Notes: generated from the letters alone by a model not told the origin. A stretch of 31,202 bases of DNA from Actinomycetales bacterium (GCA_024641895.1 JAHECE010000319.1:1-31202), one strand, 5' to 3'. Shown: positions 1-14,312, counted from the stretch's first letter. Program-made: numbers and translations.

Positions 1-781
1 GCACCGGGTACGCGTCGCCCGCGATCGTGAGCTTGCGAATGCCGGCCTTGATCTCCGCGACCGTGAACTCCTCGCCGCCGAGGTACTTCTCCAGCAGCTC
101 GTCATCGGTCTCCGCGACAGCCTCGATCAGCTCGTTGCGGTAGGACTCTGCACGGTCCACCAGGTCCGCCGGGACGGCCTCGATCTCGAAAGCCGCGCCG
201 AGCTCCGTCTCACCGCGCCAGGTGAGCGCACGACGCTCGATGACGTCGACGACGCCGATGAAGTCGTTCTCCGCGCCGATGGGCAGCTGGATGACGAGCG
301 GCTTCGCCTTGAGGCGGTCCACGATGGTGCGGACCGTGAAGTAGAAGTCCGCGCCCAACTTGTCCATCTTGTTGACGAAGCAGATGCGCGGCACGTTGTA
401 CTTGTCGGCCTGCCGCCACACCGTCTCCGACTGGGGCTCGACACCTTCCTTGCCGTCGAAGACGGCGACGGCGCCGTCGAGCACCCGCAGCGAGCGCTCG
501 ACCTCGACCGTGAAGTCGACGTGACCGGGGGTGTCGATGATGTTGATCTGGTTGTTCTTCCAGTAGCAGGTCGTCGCGGCCGACGTGATCGTGATGCCGC
601 GCTCCTGCTCCTGAGCCATCCAGTCCATCGTGGCGGCGCCCTCGTGGACCTCACCGATCTTGTAGTTGATGCCTGTGTAGAACAGGACCCGCTCGGTCGT
701 CGTCGTCTTGCCGGCGTCGATGTGCGCCATGATGCCGATGTTCCGGACCTTGGTCAGGTCGGTGAGCACGTCAAGTGCCAC
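1..781 (-). CDS. fusA: Elongation factor G (partial, N-terminal 260 codons)
   Basis: This is the N-terminal part of EF-G, the GTPase that drives tRNA-mRNA translocation on the ribosome; the rest lies beyond position 1. The G domain is clear: P-loop AHIDAGKTT at about residues 19-27, the switch I segment ERGITIT, DTPGH (G3) and NKMD (G4). The start chosen is GTG at 781, which gives an N-terminus VALDVLTDLTKVRNIGI close to other actinobacterial EF-Gs; an AAAGAGA-like ribosome binding site lies just upstream, and no upstream ATG gives a better fit. It is the third gene of the str operon (rpsL-rpsG-fusA), with a 39-bp gap after rpsG. Identification is secure; only the exact start is inferred. Confidence 0.97.
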   Translation of the reverse strand, partial: MALDVLTDLTKVRNIGIMAHIDAGKTTTTERVLFYTGINYKIGEVHEGAATMDWMAQEQERGITITSAATTCYWKNNQINIIDTPGHVDFTVEVERSLRVLDGAVAVFDGKEGVEPQSETVWRQADKYNVPRICFVNKMDKLGADFYFTVRTIVDRLKAKPLVIQLPIGAENDFIGVVDVIERRALTWRGETELGAAFEIEAVPADLVDRAESYRNELIEAVAETDDELLEKYLGGEEFTVAEIKAGIRKLTIAGDAYPV

Positions 782-820
782 AGAAGTCTCTTTCGTCGCG
801 CGTGCGTCGGGAGGGCGCTT

Positions 821-1291
821 CTACCAGCGGTAGTGCGCGAAGGCCTTGTTCGACTCGGCCATCTTGTGCGTGTCCTCGCGACGCTTGACCGCGGCACCGA
901 GCCCGTTCGAAGCGTCGAGGATCTCGTTCATCAGACGCTCGGTCATCGTCTTCTCGCGGCGAGCGCGTGAGTAGTCGACGAGCCAGCGCAGGGCGAGCGT
1001 GGTCGAGCGGCTCGGCCGCACATCGACCGGCACCTGGTAGGTCGCGCCACCGACGCGGCGCGAGCGAACCTCGAGCGCGGGCCGGACGTTCTCCATGGCG
1101 CGCTTGAGGACGACCGTCGGGTCGCCGCCCGTCTTCGTCCGCACACCCTCAAGAGCGCCGTAGACGATGTGCTGAGCGACGGACTTCTTGCCGTCGAGGA
1201 GGACGCGGTTCACCAGCTGGGTGACCAGGGGTGAGCCGTAGACCGGGTCGATGACCAGGGGGCGCTTCGGGGCGGGGCCCTTACGAGGCAT
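821..1291 (-). CDS. rpsG: 30S ribosomal protein S7
   Basis: S7 nucleates assembly of the 30S head by binding the 3' domain of 16S rRNA and lines the E site. The product is 156 residues, the standard bacterial length. It begins MPRKGPAPKR and contains the conserved VNRVLLDGKKSVAQ segment and the C-terminal NKAFAHYRW typical of actinobacterial S7. The ATG start overlaps the rpsL stop by one base (TAATG), so translation is probably coupled to rpsL. In enterobacteria S7 represses the str operon by binding the rpsL-rpsG junction; with a one-base overlap here no such intercistronic structure can exist between the genes, so any autoregulation must work differently (inference). Confidence 0.98.
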   Translation of the reverse strand: MPRKGPAPKRPLVIDPVYGSPLVTQLVNRVLLDGKKSVAQHIVYGALEGVRTKTGGDPTVVLKRAMENVRPALEVRSRRVGGATYQVPVDVRPSRSTTLALRWLVDYSRARREKTMTERLMNEILDASNGLGAAVKRREDTHKMAESNKAFAHYRW

Positions 1292-1665
1292 TACTTCTTC
1301 TCCTTCTTCGCGCCGTAGCGGCTCCGCGCCTGCTTGCGCCCACGGACACCCTGGGTGTCGAGCGCGCCGCGAACGATCTTGTAGCGGACACCGGGAAGGT
1401 CCTTCACACGGCCGCCGCGAACGAGCACGATGGAGTGCTCCTGGAGGTTGTGACCGACGCCGGGGATGTACGCCGTGACCTCGATCTGGCTGGAGAGCCG
1501 GACGCGAGCGACCTTGCGCAGCGCCGAGTTCGGCTTCTTCGGGGTGGTCGTGTACACGCGAGTGCACACGCCGCGCCGCTGGGGGCTGCCCTTGAGGGCC
1601 GGCGTCTTGGACTTGCCGGCCTTGGCGCTGCGTCCCTTGCGGACCAGCTGCTGGATCGTGGGCAC
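1291..1665 (-). CDS. rpsL: 30S ribosomal protein S12
   Basis: S12 sits at the decoding centre of the 30S subunit and controls accuracy. The 124-residue protein has the expected PTIQQLVRKGR start, the TTTPKKPNSALRKVARVRL loop and the GGRVKDLPGVRY loop. Lysines stand at both positions classically mutated in streptomycin resistance, so the sequence looks streptomycin sensitive at this locus. The start is GTG at 1665 with a GGAGAC ribosome binding site about six bases upstream. It is the first gene of the str operon and overlaps rpsG by one base. A candidate promoter lies about 250 bp upstream at 1919-1948, implying a long untranslated leader. Confidence 0.98.
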   Translation of the reverse strand: MPTIQQLVRKGRSAKAGKSKTPALKGSPQRRGVCTRVYTTTPKKPNSALRKVARVRLSSQIEVTAYIPGVGHNLQEHSIVLVRGGRVKDLPGVRYKIVRGALDTQGVRGRKQARSRYGAKKEKK

Positions 1666-1807
1666 TACGTCTCCGTCTCGATCTGCGTGTCTGTCGTGTG
1701 GTGCGAGTCCGCACCCTGCCCCCGGATCGACCCCCGCGCTCGGGCGTGTCGACCGGCCGGGCGCGCCCTATTCTCCCTGTCCAGGGACAATAATCGCGGG
1801 GTGCACG

Positions 1808-1823
1808 GCGGTCGATCGACCGC
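1808..1823. repeat. 16-bp perfect palindrome
   Basis: The sequence gcggtcgatcgaccgc is its own reverse complement over 16 bp. It lies within the predicted rpsL leader, about 90-100 bp downstream of the candidate str transcription start on the minus strand and about 240 bp upstream of the symporter start. With no loop it makes a poor RNA hairpin but a plausible dimeric DNA-binding site. In GC-rich DNA short palindromes arise by chance, so a function is only possible. Confidence 0.4.
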
Positions 1824-1918
1824 TTCGCGCGCTCCGGTCCCCCACCGACCTGTCTGACGACCGTCTGCTGGGACCGTTGCGCGCGCACGAGGGCCCGACG
1901 TCGCGGACACCGCCCGAG

Positions 1919-1948
1919 ACAATACTCCGGCGTCGTGTCGAGCGTCAA
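1919..1948 (-). promoter_or_regulatory. Candidate sigma70-type promoter of the str operon
   Basis: On the minus strand a TTGACG -35 (1943-1948) and a TATTGT -10 (1919-1924) are separated by 18 bp. Transcription would start near 1912, giving a leader of about 245 nucleotides before rpsL. Both hexamers are close to the housekeeping consensus and stand out in this GC-rich region. The position fits the first promoter of rpsL-rpsG-fusA. Confidence 0.65.
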
Positions 1949-2064
1949 AGCGCCCGGGGCAGAAGGCACTGCACGGGTCCCGGCGAGCGCCGCGCTACCT
2001 CCAGGTGCCGGTCGTCGCCCGGCGCCCTAGACTCGGCCGGTCGAGCACATCAGGGGGTTCCACC

Positions 2065-3414
2065 ATGACGACTCACCTCACCGACGCCGTCGGCGCACCC
2101 GTGTCCACGCGGCCATGGCGGTACGCGGTGGGCATGTTCGGGACATCGATCCCGATCAACATGTTCGTCACGTTCATGGGGTACTTCTACGTCGACAAGC
2201 TCGGACTCGACACCCGGGTGTTCGCGACCGTCATGGTCGTCTACGCAGTGATCGACGCGATCGACAACCCGGTCTACAGCTACCTCTCCGACCGCACGAG
2301 GTCCCGCTTCGGCCGCCGGAGACCGTGGCTGCTCGTCGGCGCGCCCCTTCTCGCCCTGAGCCTGATCGCCTTCTACTCTCCGCCCGAGCAGGCCCAGGAC
2401 GGCTGGGCGATGGTCGCGTGGTTCGCGGCCTTCGCCATCCTCACGGAGACGTTCGACTCCCTCATCAACACCAACTACGGCGCCCTCCTCCCGGAGCTGT
2501 TCCCGGAAGAGGGCCGACGGGCCACGGCGAACGCCCTGCGCCAGGGCGCCATGCTCATCGCGATGATCATCAGCGTCGCACTCACGCCCCTGGTCGCCGA
2601 GGCGATCGGCTACCAACGCACCGCTGCCGTCTACGGCTCGCTCGCGGCCGTCGTCATCGTGTTCATGGCGCTCGGCGCACACGAGGACCCGGCGGCGCGC
2701 TTCACCCCGACCCCCGGCATCCGGGACTCGATCCGGGCGATCTTGGGCACCGCGGCGTTCTGGCGCATCGCCATCACGCTGGGCGCGTATGCGGGCGCGA
2801 GCGCACTGATCCTGGCCGGCGCCCCGTTCTTCGTGAAGTACGCCCTAGGCCTCGACGCCGGCAACACCACGTTCCTGCTGGCCAGCGTCATCCTCGTGGC
2901 CATCGGCATGCTGCCCGTCTGGGTCCGCTTGGTGCAGCGCCACGGCGCGCTGCGGATCTGGCGGATAGCACTCGTCGTCCTCGCGGCATCACTCGTCCCG
3001 ATGTACCTGGCCGGCTCCCTGATCACGGCGGTCGCCGCGGGGGCACTGGTCGGCGTCGGCCTCAGCGGCGTGATCGCCGCCGCTGACCTCGTCATCGCTC
3101 GCCTGATCGACGTCGACGCCGCGAAGACCGGGCTGCGCCGGGAGGCGATGTTCATCGCGGCATTCGGGTTCTTCAACCGGCTCAACGCTCTGCTGAAGTC
3201 CCTCGCCTTCCTCGCAGTCGCGAGCTTCTACGGCTTCATCAGCGGCAAAGACCCCGGCCCGCACCCTGCCGAAGCCGCGCGCTTCCTGATGACCGTCTTC
3301 CCCTTCGCCCTTCTCGTCATCGCAGCGCTCATTGCACAGTCCGTACGGATCCCCGAGCCGGACCGCGCGGTCGAACGCAGCGACGACGACCGCGGAACAG
3401 CATCTGAGCAATGA
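2065..3414 (+). CDS. GPH-family (MelB-like) sugar:cation symporter, MFS
   Basis: A 449-residue polytopic membrane protein with about twelve hydrophobic segments, matching the glycoside-pentoside-hexuronide:cation symporter family (MelB, XynP type). The diagnostic loop is visible early: DAIDNPVYSYLSDRT followed by a basic RSRFGRRRPWLL stretch, equivalent to the MelB DP...DRTRTRWGRFRP motif. Family members import glycosides with Na+ or H+; the substrate here cannot be read from sequence. The start is ATG at 2065 (MTTHLTD) with AGGGGG seven bases upstream; a longer in-frame start at 2005 adds residues unlike the family. The stop overlaps the next gene's start (ATGA), so the two are probably co-translated. 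The orientation is opposite to the flanking core genes, and it looks like an accessory gene. Confidence 0.85.
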   Translation: MTTHLTDAVGAPVSTRPWRYAVGMFGTSIPINMFVTFMGYFYVDKLGLDTRVFATVMVVYAVIDAIDNPVYSYLSDRTRSRFGRRRPWLLVGAPLLALSLIAFYSPPEQAQDGWAMVAWFAAFAILTETFDSLINTNYGALLPELFPEEGRRATANALRQGAMLIAMIISVALTPLVAEAIGYQRTAAVYGSLAAVVIVFMALGAHEDPAARFTPTPGIRDSIRAILGTAAFWRIAITLGAYAGASALILAGAPFFVKYALGLDAGNTTFLLASVILVAIGMLPVWVRLVQRHGALRIWRIALVVLAASLVPMYLAGSLITAVAAGALVGVGLSGVIAAADLVIARLIDVDAAKTGLRREAMFIAAFGFFNRLNALLKSLAFLAVASFYGFISGKDPGPHPAEAARFLMTVFPFALLVIAALIAQSVRIPEPDRAVERSDDDRGTASEQ

Positions 3415-4292
3415 CCCGCAGGATCGTCATCACTGCGGACGACCTCGGCATGGACGAGGCCACGATCCACGCCGTGGCCGAGCTGATCCCCGCCGGCCGG
3501 GTGAGCGCCGCGAGCGTGATTCCCGTGGCAGTCTGGGCCGGCCTCGCCGTGGATCGACTCAAGGCATTCACGGGCACGGACGGGTCCAAGCCCTTCTCGC
3601 TCGGTGTGCACGCCACGCTCACCAACGAGACACCGAGGGCCTGGGAGCCGCGAACGCGGGGCAGGAGCCTGATGCAGCCCGGCGGCTCTGCCTTCTACGC
3701 CGACGTCACCTCCTTCGCCCGAGCAGCGATGCACGACGAAGTGCTCGCCGAGCTTCGCGCGCAGATCGCCTGGTTCGCCCAGGCCGGCGCGAGACCGACC
3801 CATCTCGACTCCCACTCAGGGGCGATCTACGGCATCCGCGGGCGCCACTTCCTGCACAGCGCCGTCCTCGCCTGTGCCGAGCACGGTCTAGCGCTGCGGC
3901 TACCCCGGAAGGTGCCGGAGGCACTGGGGGCAGTACCTCCCGCGGTCCGGGTCGTCCACCGAGCCGCGGTCGCCCTCGCCGACGACCTCGACGTCCAGCT
4001 CCCGGAGACCCTGGTGACGGACTGGCGCCCGGGTGCCGAGATCTCCGGCTACGCAGACCTGCGGAACTCCTACCTCCGCATGATCGGGGAGCTGCCGGAC
4101 GGGCTCAGCGAGCTCATGCTGCACCCCGCCTCCGCGACGGAAGGCCCGCACCGGCTGCCGGCTGAGCGACTGAAGAGACAATGGGAGCTCCGGCTGCTCC
4201 AGGACGACGACTTCGTCGACACGCTTGCCGCAGAGGGCGTCGCGGTTGTCGCGTGGGGTGCCCGCCGGGTCAGGGTGGACGCCGAGGCCTGA
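3411..4292 (+). CDS. ChbG/YdjC-type carbohydrate deacetylase
   Basis: A 293-residue cytosolic protein of the YdjC/ChbG family, metal-dependent deacetylases acting on N-acetylated oligosaccharides such as chitobiose derivatives. Visible motifs in order: ADDLG (D10, D11; catalytic base and metal ligand region), GVHATLTNE (H67), THLDSHSG (H131 and H135) and ELMLHPA near residue 230, which together form the expected active site. The ATG overlaps the symporter stop by four bases, with only a weak ribosome binding site, implying coupling. The pair suggests uptake of an acetylated sugar followed by deacetylation inside the cell; no glycosidase, kinase or regulator is adjacent, so the substrate is unknown. 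A strong bidirectional terminator follows. Confidence 0.85.
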   Translation: MTRRIVITADDLGMDEATIHAVAELIPAGRVSAASVIPVAVWAGLAVDRLKAFTGTDGSKPFSLGVHATLTNETPRAWEPRTRGRSLMQPGGSAFYADVTSFARAAMHDEVLAELRAQIAWFAQAGARPTHLDSHSGAIYGIRGRHFLHSAVLACAEHGLALRLPRKVPEALGAVPPAVRVVHRAAVALADDLDVQLPETLVTDWRPGAEISGYADLRNSYLRMIGELPDGLSELMLHPASATEGPHRLPAERLKRQWELRLLQDDDFVDTLAAEGVAVVAWGARRVRVDAEA

Positions 4293-4356
4293 GTCCCGGG
4301 GCCGTCGCGCAGCGTCGGCACCGGAGCCTGCGCCGCAGCCTCGACCCCCGAGATGA

Positions 4357-4405
4357 CGAACGCGGGCCCGTCCCGGTGCTTCACACCAGGGCGGGCCCGC
4401 GTTCG
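4357..4405. terminator. Bidirectional terminator between the deacetylase gene and rpoC
   Basis: Two perfectly complementary 14-base arms (4357-4370 and 4392-4405) extend inward by a G-U and two G-C pairs, and an inner GGTG/CACC helix caps the structure with a five-base loop. It lies between the convergent deacetylase (+) and rpoC (-), nine bases from the rpoC stop. There is no long T tract on either side, as is common in actinobacteria. Confidence 0.8.
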
Positions 4406-4413
4406 GCGGCACG

Positions 4414-8301
<3,888 letters not shown>

Positions 8302-8358
8302 GGGTGTTCCTACTTCCTTGAACTTAAGCAGCGTGAAAAGCGGGTGGGGGCCGGCGCT

Positions 8359-8394
8359 CCCCGTGCGCCGCCGCCAGGGCAGCGGCGCACGGGG
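8359..8394 (-). terminator. Hairpin in the rpoB-rpoC intergenic region
   Basis: A perfect 13-bp stem (8359-8371 with 8382-8394) with a ten-base loop lies just after the rpoB stop (8403). A full terminator here would separate rpoC from rpoB, so it is more likely a processing, mRNA-stability or partial attenuation element. That role is inference; the inverted repeat is directly visible. Confidence 0.55.
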
Positions 8395-8402
8395 GCGCAG
8401 GC

Positions 8403-11906
<3,504 letters not shown>

Positions 11907-12015
11907 GAGGGGTCCTTCCCTGGCGAATGGGTTCCACGCTTCGCGTCCGAGCGGCGCGCGCCGCGAGTGCATCGTGTGCACGGCGGAGCGCACGCAGGAG
12001 GCAGCGCAAAGCGGC

Positions 12016-12045
12016 AGCATAGCCGCGTGGGCGGGTCATGTCCAA
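12016..12045 (-). promoter_or_regulatory. Candidate rpoB promoter
   Basis: On the minus strand TTGGAC (12040-12045) and TATGCT (12016-12021) are separated by 18 bp, a good housekeeping sigma match. Transcription would start near 12009, about 100 nucleotides before the rpoB TTG codon. The -35 hexamer directly abuts the end of the rplL terminator stem. Confidence 0.65.
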
Positions 12046-12082
12046 CGAGGAGGCCCGCACCGATGCGGTGCGGGCCTCCTCG
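12046..12082 (-). terminator. rplL-rpoB terminator/attenuator
   Basis: A perfect 17-bp stem (12046-12062 with 12066-12082) closed by a three-base loop, 40 bp after the rplL stop. On the minus strand it is followed by TTGGACAT, only a minimal T run. The position corresponds to the known rplL-rpoB attenuator of other bacteria, which lowers RNA polymerase expression relative to ribosomal proteins; partial readthrough is inferred. Confidence 0.8.
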
Positions 12083-12121
12083 TCGGGACGACCGATAGGC
12101 GGGACGCCTACCGGTGCTGGG

Positions 12122-12511
12122 TCACTTGATGCTGACCGTGGCGCCGGCAGCCTCGAGTACTTCCTTGGCCTTGTCGGCAGCGTCCTTCGCCGCGCCCTCG
12201 AGGACGGGCTTGGGTGCGCCGTCGACGAGGTCCTTGGCCTCCTTGAGGCCCAGGCCCGTGATGGCGCGGACCTCCTTGATGACCTGGATCTTCTTGTCGC
12301 CGAAGGACTCGAGGATGACGTCGAACTCCGTCTGCTCCTCCACCTCCTCGACCTCGGCAGCGGGGCCGGCGCCGCCGGCAGCGGCAACGGCGACCGGGGC
12401 GGCCGCGGTGACCTCGAAGACCTCCTCGAACTTCTTCACGAAGTCCGAGAGCTCGATGAGGGTGAGCTCCTTGAATGCGTCGATGAGCTCGTCGGTGCTG
12501 AGCTTCGCCAT
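12122..12511 (-). CDS. rplL: 50S ribosomal protein L7/L12
   Basis: L7/L12 forms the multi-copy stalk dimers that recruit translational GTPases. The 129-residue product shows the family plan: N-terminal dimerisation helices (MAKLSTDELIDAFKELTLIE), an Ala/Gly-rich flexible hinge at about residues 40-55, and the C-terminal domain with KIQVIKEVRAITGLGLKEAK that contacts factors. The ATG at 12511 has an AGGAAGGA ribosome binding site; a longer in-frame reading from 12601 runs through the intergenic region and is not family-like. It follows rplJ with a 93-bp gap holding a small hairpin and ends before the attenuator that precedes rpoB. Confidence 0.98.
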   Translation of the reverse strand: MAKLSTDELIDAFKELTLIELSDFVKKFEEVFEVTAAAPVAVAAAGGAGPAAEVEEVEEQTEFDVILESFGDKKIQVIKEVRAITGLGLKEAKDLVDGAPKPVLEGAAKDAADKAKEVLEAAGATVSIK

Positions 12512-12579
12512 GGTGGCGTTCCTTCCTAGTCGTCCTGCTCCGCGAGAAGCAGTGGTTGTGGTGACGCGCCTGAGTCGAA

Positions 12580-12597
12580 CCTGCCCGCACGGGCAGG
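12580..12597 (-). other. Small hairpin in the rplJ-rplL gap
   Basis: cctgcccg and cgggcagg face each other across two bases, giving a seven- to eight-bp stem just after the rplJ stop. It could help shape the rplJ/rplL mRNA or the unequal output of L10 and L7/L12, but the size is modest and the role is a guess. Confidence 0.35.
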
Positions 12598-12604
12598 CCA
12601 CGGC

Positions 12605-13126
12605 TCAGGCCTCGGCGGCCTGCTTCTCGCGCAGAGCCTCGATCGTGCGCACAGCCTGAGCGGCGGGTGCGTTGAAGACGTACGCGGCCTGGTGGAGCTT
12701 CGCCTTGAGTGCTCCCGCAGCCTTCGCGAGCAGCACCTCGCGGGGCTCCAGCTCGGCGAGCCGGGAGACCTCAGCCGCAGACAGGGGGCGTCCTTCGAGG
12801 ACCCCACCCTTGATGACCAACGTCGGGTTCGCCTTGGCGAAGGCACGCAGCTCCTTGGCAGCCTCGACCGGGTCTCCGGTGACGAAGGCGATGCCCGTCG
12901 GGCCCTTCAGCGAGCCCTCGAGGTTCTCGAGGCCTGCCTGCTTGGCCGCGATCGCGGTCAGCGTGTTCTTCACCACGGCATACGTCGCGGTACCGCGCAG
13001 GGTGGTCCGCAGCGTCTTGAGCTGAGCGACCGTGAGTCCGCGGTACTCGGTCAGCACGGCCGCGTTGGCCGAGTTGAACCGGTCCGTGAGCTCGGCAACC
13101 GCAGCTGCCTTGTCGGGCCTCGCCAT
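12605..13126 (-). CDS. rplJ: 50S ribosomal protein L10
   Basis: L10 anchors L7/L12 dimers to the ribosome and, in several bacteria, represses its own mRNA. The 173-residue product begins MARPDKAAAVAELTDRF and carries the EYRGLTVAQLKTLR segment and the LVIKGGVLEG region expected of L10; the C-terminal helix (about residues 140-173) would bind L7/L12. The ATG at 13126 has a strong GGAAGGAGG ribosome binding site. Upstream are a hairpin at 13173-13200 and a promoter at 13319-13347, so rplJ heads a transcript separate from rplKA, with a leader of about 185 nucleotides in which L10 autoregulation could act. Confidence 0.98.
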   Translation of the reverse strand: MARPDKAAAVAELTDRFNSANAAVLTEYRGLTVAQLKTLRTTLRGTATYAVVKNTLTAIAAKQAGLENLEGSLKGPTGIAFVTGDPVEAAKELRAFAKANPTLVIKGGVLEGRPLSAAEVSRLAELEPREVLLAKAAGALKAKLHQAAYVFNAPAAQAVRTIEALREKQAAEA

Positions 13127-13172
13127 GGCCCTCCTTCCGAGACGGGCCGCCGATCGTCACCCACAGACGACA

Positions 13173-13200
13173 CGAGCCCCACGCGCAGGCGTGGGGCTCG
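13173..13200 (-). promoter_or_regulatory. Hairpin in the rplJ leader (possible L10 leader element)
   Basis: A perfect 12-bp stem (13173-13184 with 13189-13200) with a four-base loop lies 46 bp before the rplJ start, within the predicted leader. L10 leaders are known autoregulatory elements in other bacteria, but I cannot match a specific consensus here. A terminator-like attenuator is an alternative. Confidence 0.5.
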
Positions 13201-13318
13201 GAAAAGGCGCACGAGGAACGTGTGACGATCGACCGAACTTGCTCACCTGCGCTGGCTCCGCATCTGCGGACTTGGTCCCACCTCGGGGGCGGGCAACCGG
13301 CGGTCTTGGGCGGGACGA

Positions 13319-13347
13319 ATCGTACTGGGCGGGCGCCGTCACGCCAA
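13319..13347 (-). promoter_or_regulatory. Candidate rplJ promoter
   Basis: On the minus strand TTGGCG (13342-13347) and TACGAT (13319-13324) are separated by exactly 17 bp. Transcription would start near 13312. It lies between the rplA terminator and the leader hairpin, where the rplJL-rpoBC transcript should begin. The rest of the 348-bp rplA-rplJ gap (13127-13474) shows no gene. Confidence 0.65.
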
Positions 13348-13410
13348 ATCGATCCGAGATCCGCGGCGATGGGCGACCTGACGAGGCAATGTACGCACCG
13401 CCGCTACGAC

Positions 13411-13455
13411 GACGCGGGCCGGGCAGGGCCATTCGGCCACTGCTCGGCCCGCGTC
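13411..13455 (-). terminator. Terminator of the rplK-rplA operon
   Basis: Arms 13411-13426 and 13440-13455 pair over 16 bp with one G-U pair, and the 13-base loop contains a further GGCC/GGCC pairing. It begins 20 bp after the rplA stop and precedes the rplJ promoter, the right place to end rplKA transcription. Confidence 0.75.
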
Positions 13456-13474
13456 GCAAACTGCTCAGACGGAC

Positions 13475-14191
13475 TCAGGCGGGCTGCTCCTCCAGGAGGT
13501 TGCGCACCTTGGCCGTGTCGACGGGGATGCCGGGGCCCATGGTCGTCGAGACGGTCCCCTTGATCAGGTATCGCCCCTTGGCGGCCGACGGCTTGAGCCT
13601 GTTGACCTCCTCGAGCGCGGCGGCGTAGTTCTCGACGAGGGATGCCTCGGGGAAGGACGTCTTGCCGATCACGAAGTGCAGGTTCGCGTGCTTGTCGACC
13701 CTGAACTCGATCTTGCCGCCCTTGATCTCCTCGACGGCCTTGGCGACGTCCATCGTGACGGTGCCCGTCTTCGGGTTCGGCATGAGACCACGGGGGCCCA
13801 GGACGCGGCCGAGCCGGCCGACCTTGCCCATGAGGTCCGGCGTCGCGACGGCAGCGTCGAACGCCGTGTAGCCGCCGGCGACCTTCTGGATCAGCTCGTC
13901 GCCGCCGACCTCGTCGGCGCCCGCGGCGAGTGCCTGCTCGGCGCGCTCGCCGACGGCGAAGACGATGACGCGCACCGTCTTGCCGGTGCCGTTCGGCAGG
14001 TTCACCGTGCCGCGGACCATCTGGTCGGCCTTGCGCGGGTCGACGCCGAGCCGGAACGCGACCTCGACCGTGGCGTCGAACGCCGTCGTCGACGTCTCCT
14101 TCGCCAGGCGGACGGCTTCGAGCGGGGTGTACAGCGCGGTGCGGTCGATCTTCTCGGCGACCTTGCGGTACTTCTTGCTGTGCGTGGACAT
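13475..14191 (-). CDS. rplA: 50S ribosomal protein L1
   Basis: L1 binds the 23S rRNA stalk at the E site and often represses its own operon. The 238-residue product begins MSTHSKKYRKVAEKIDR and shows the conserved GKVGRLGRVLGPRGLMPNPK segment and the C-terminal STTMGPGIPVD motif. The start is ATG at 14191 with AGGAGA eight bases upstream; the longer in-frame reading to 14488 runs antisense-like through rplK and is rejected. It follows rplK by 121 bp that contain a hairpin (14281-14308) and ends at a strong terminator. Confidence 0.98.
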   Translation of the reverse strand: MSTHSKKYRKVAEKIDRTALYTPLEAVRLAKETSTTAFDATVEVAFRLGVDPRKADQMVRGTVNLPNGTGKTVRVIVFAVGERAEQALAAGADEVGGDELIQKVAGGYTAFDAAVATPDLMGKVGRLGRVLGPRGLMPNPKTGTVTMDVAKAVEEIKGGKIEFRVDKHANLHFVIGKTSFPEASLVENYAAALEEVNRLKPSAAKGRYLIKGTVSTTMGPGIPVDTAKVRNLLEEQPA

Positions 14192-14280
14192 CTCTGCTTC
14201 TCCTGTATGTCGAGCAGTCGTGGTCAACGGACCCCGCACGGGCCCTGCCACTGTTCTGACTGGGTGGTGCCTGTCAACGA

Positions 14281-14308
14281 TGCCGGCCCGCCCCAGGGCG
14301 GGTCGGCA
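14281..14308 (-). other. Hairpin just after rplK
   Basis: Arms 14281-14293 and 14296-14308 pair over 12-13 bp with one G-U pair, starting five bases after the rplK stop. It may tune rplA expression or protect the upstream mRNA; I cannot identify it as an L1-binding site by eye. Confidence 0.45.
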
Positions 14309-14312
14309 GGCG

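Larger units (their letters stand above)
1666..2064. other. 399-bp divergent intergenic region (str operon leader and upstream region of the symporter gene)
   Basis: This gap separates rpsL (minus) from the symporter gene (plus). I see no convincing gene in it. It contains a strong minus-strand promoter candidate (1919-1948), a perfect 16-bp palindrome (1808-1823) and a small AT-rich island around 1789-1795 that stands out in otherwise very GC-rich sequence. Near the plus-strand gene there is a TAGACT hexamer at about 2028-2033 without a recognisable -35 partner, and an AGGGGG ribosome binding site at about 2052-2057. No terminator-like hairpin was found here. Confidence 0.6.

Noticed and set aside
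1770..1800. AT-rich island with TTGTCC and AATAG as a second str promoter
   Set aside because: No pair of hexamers with a 16-18 bp spacer could be assembled.
1665..1922. 85-codon ORF upstream of rpsL on the minus strand
   Set aside because: Its start lies inside the -10 of the str promoter, so it would be upstream of the transcript start, and the composition is random.
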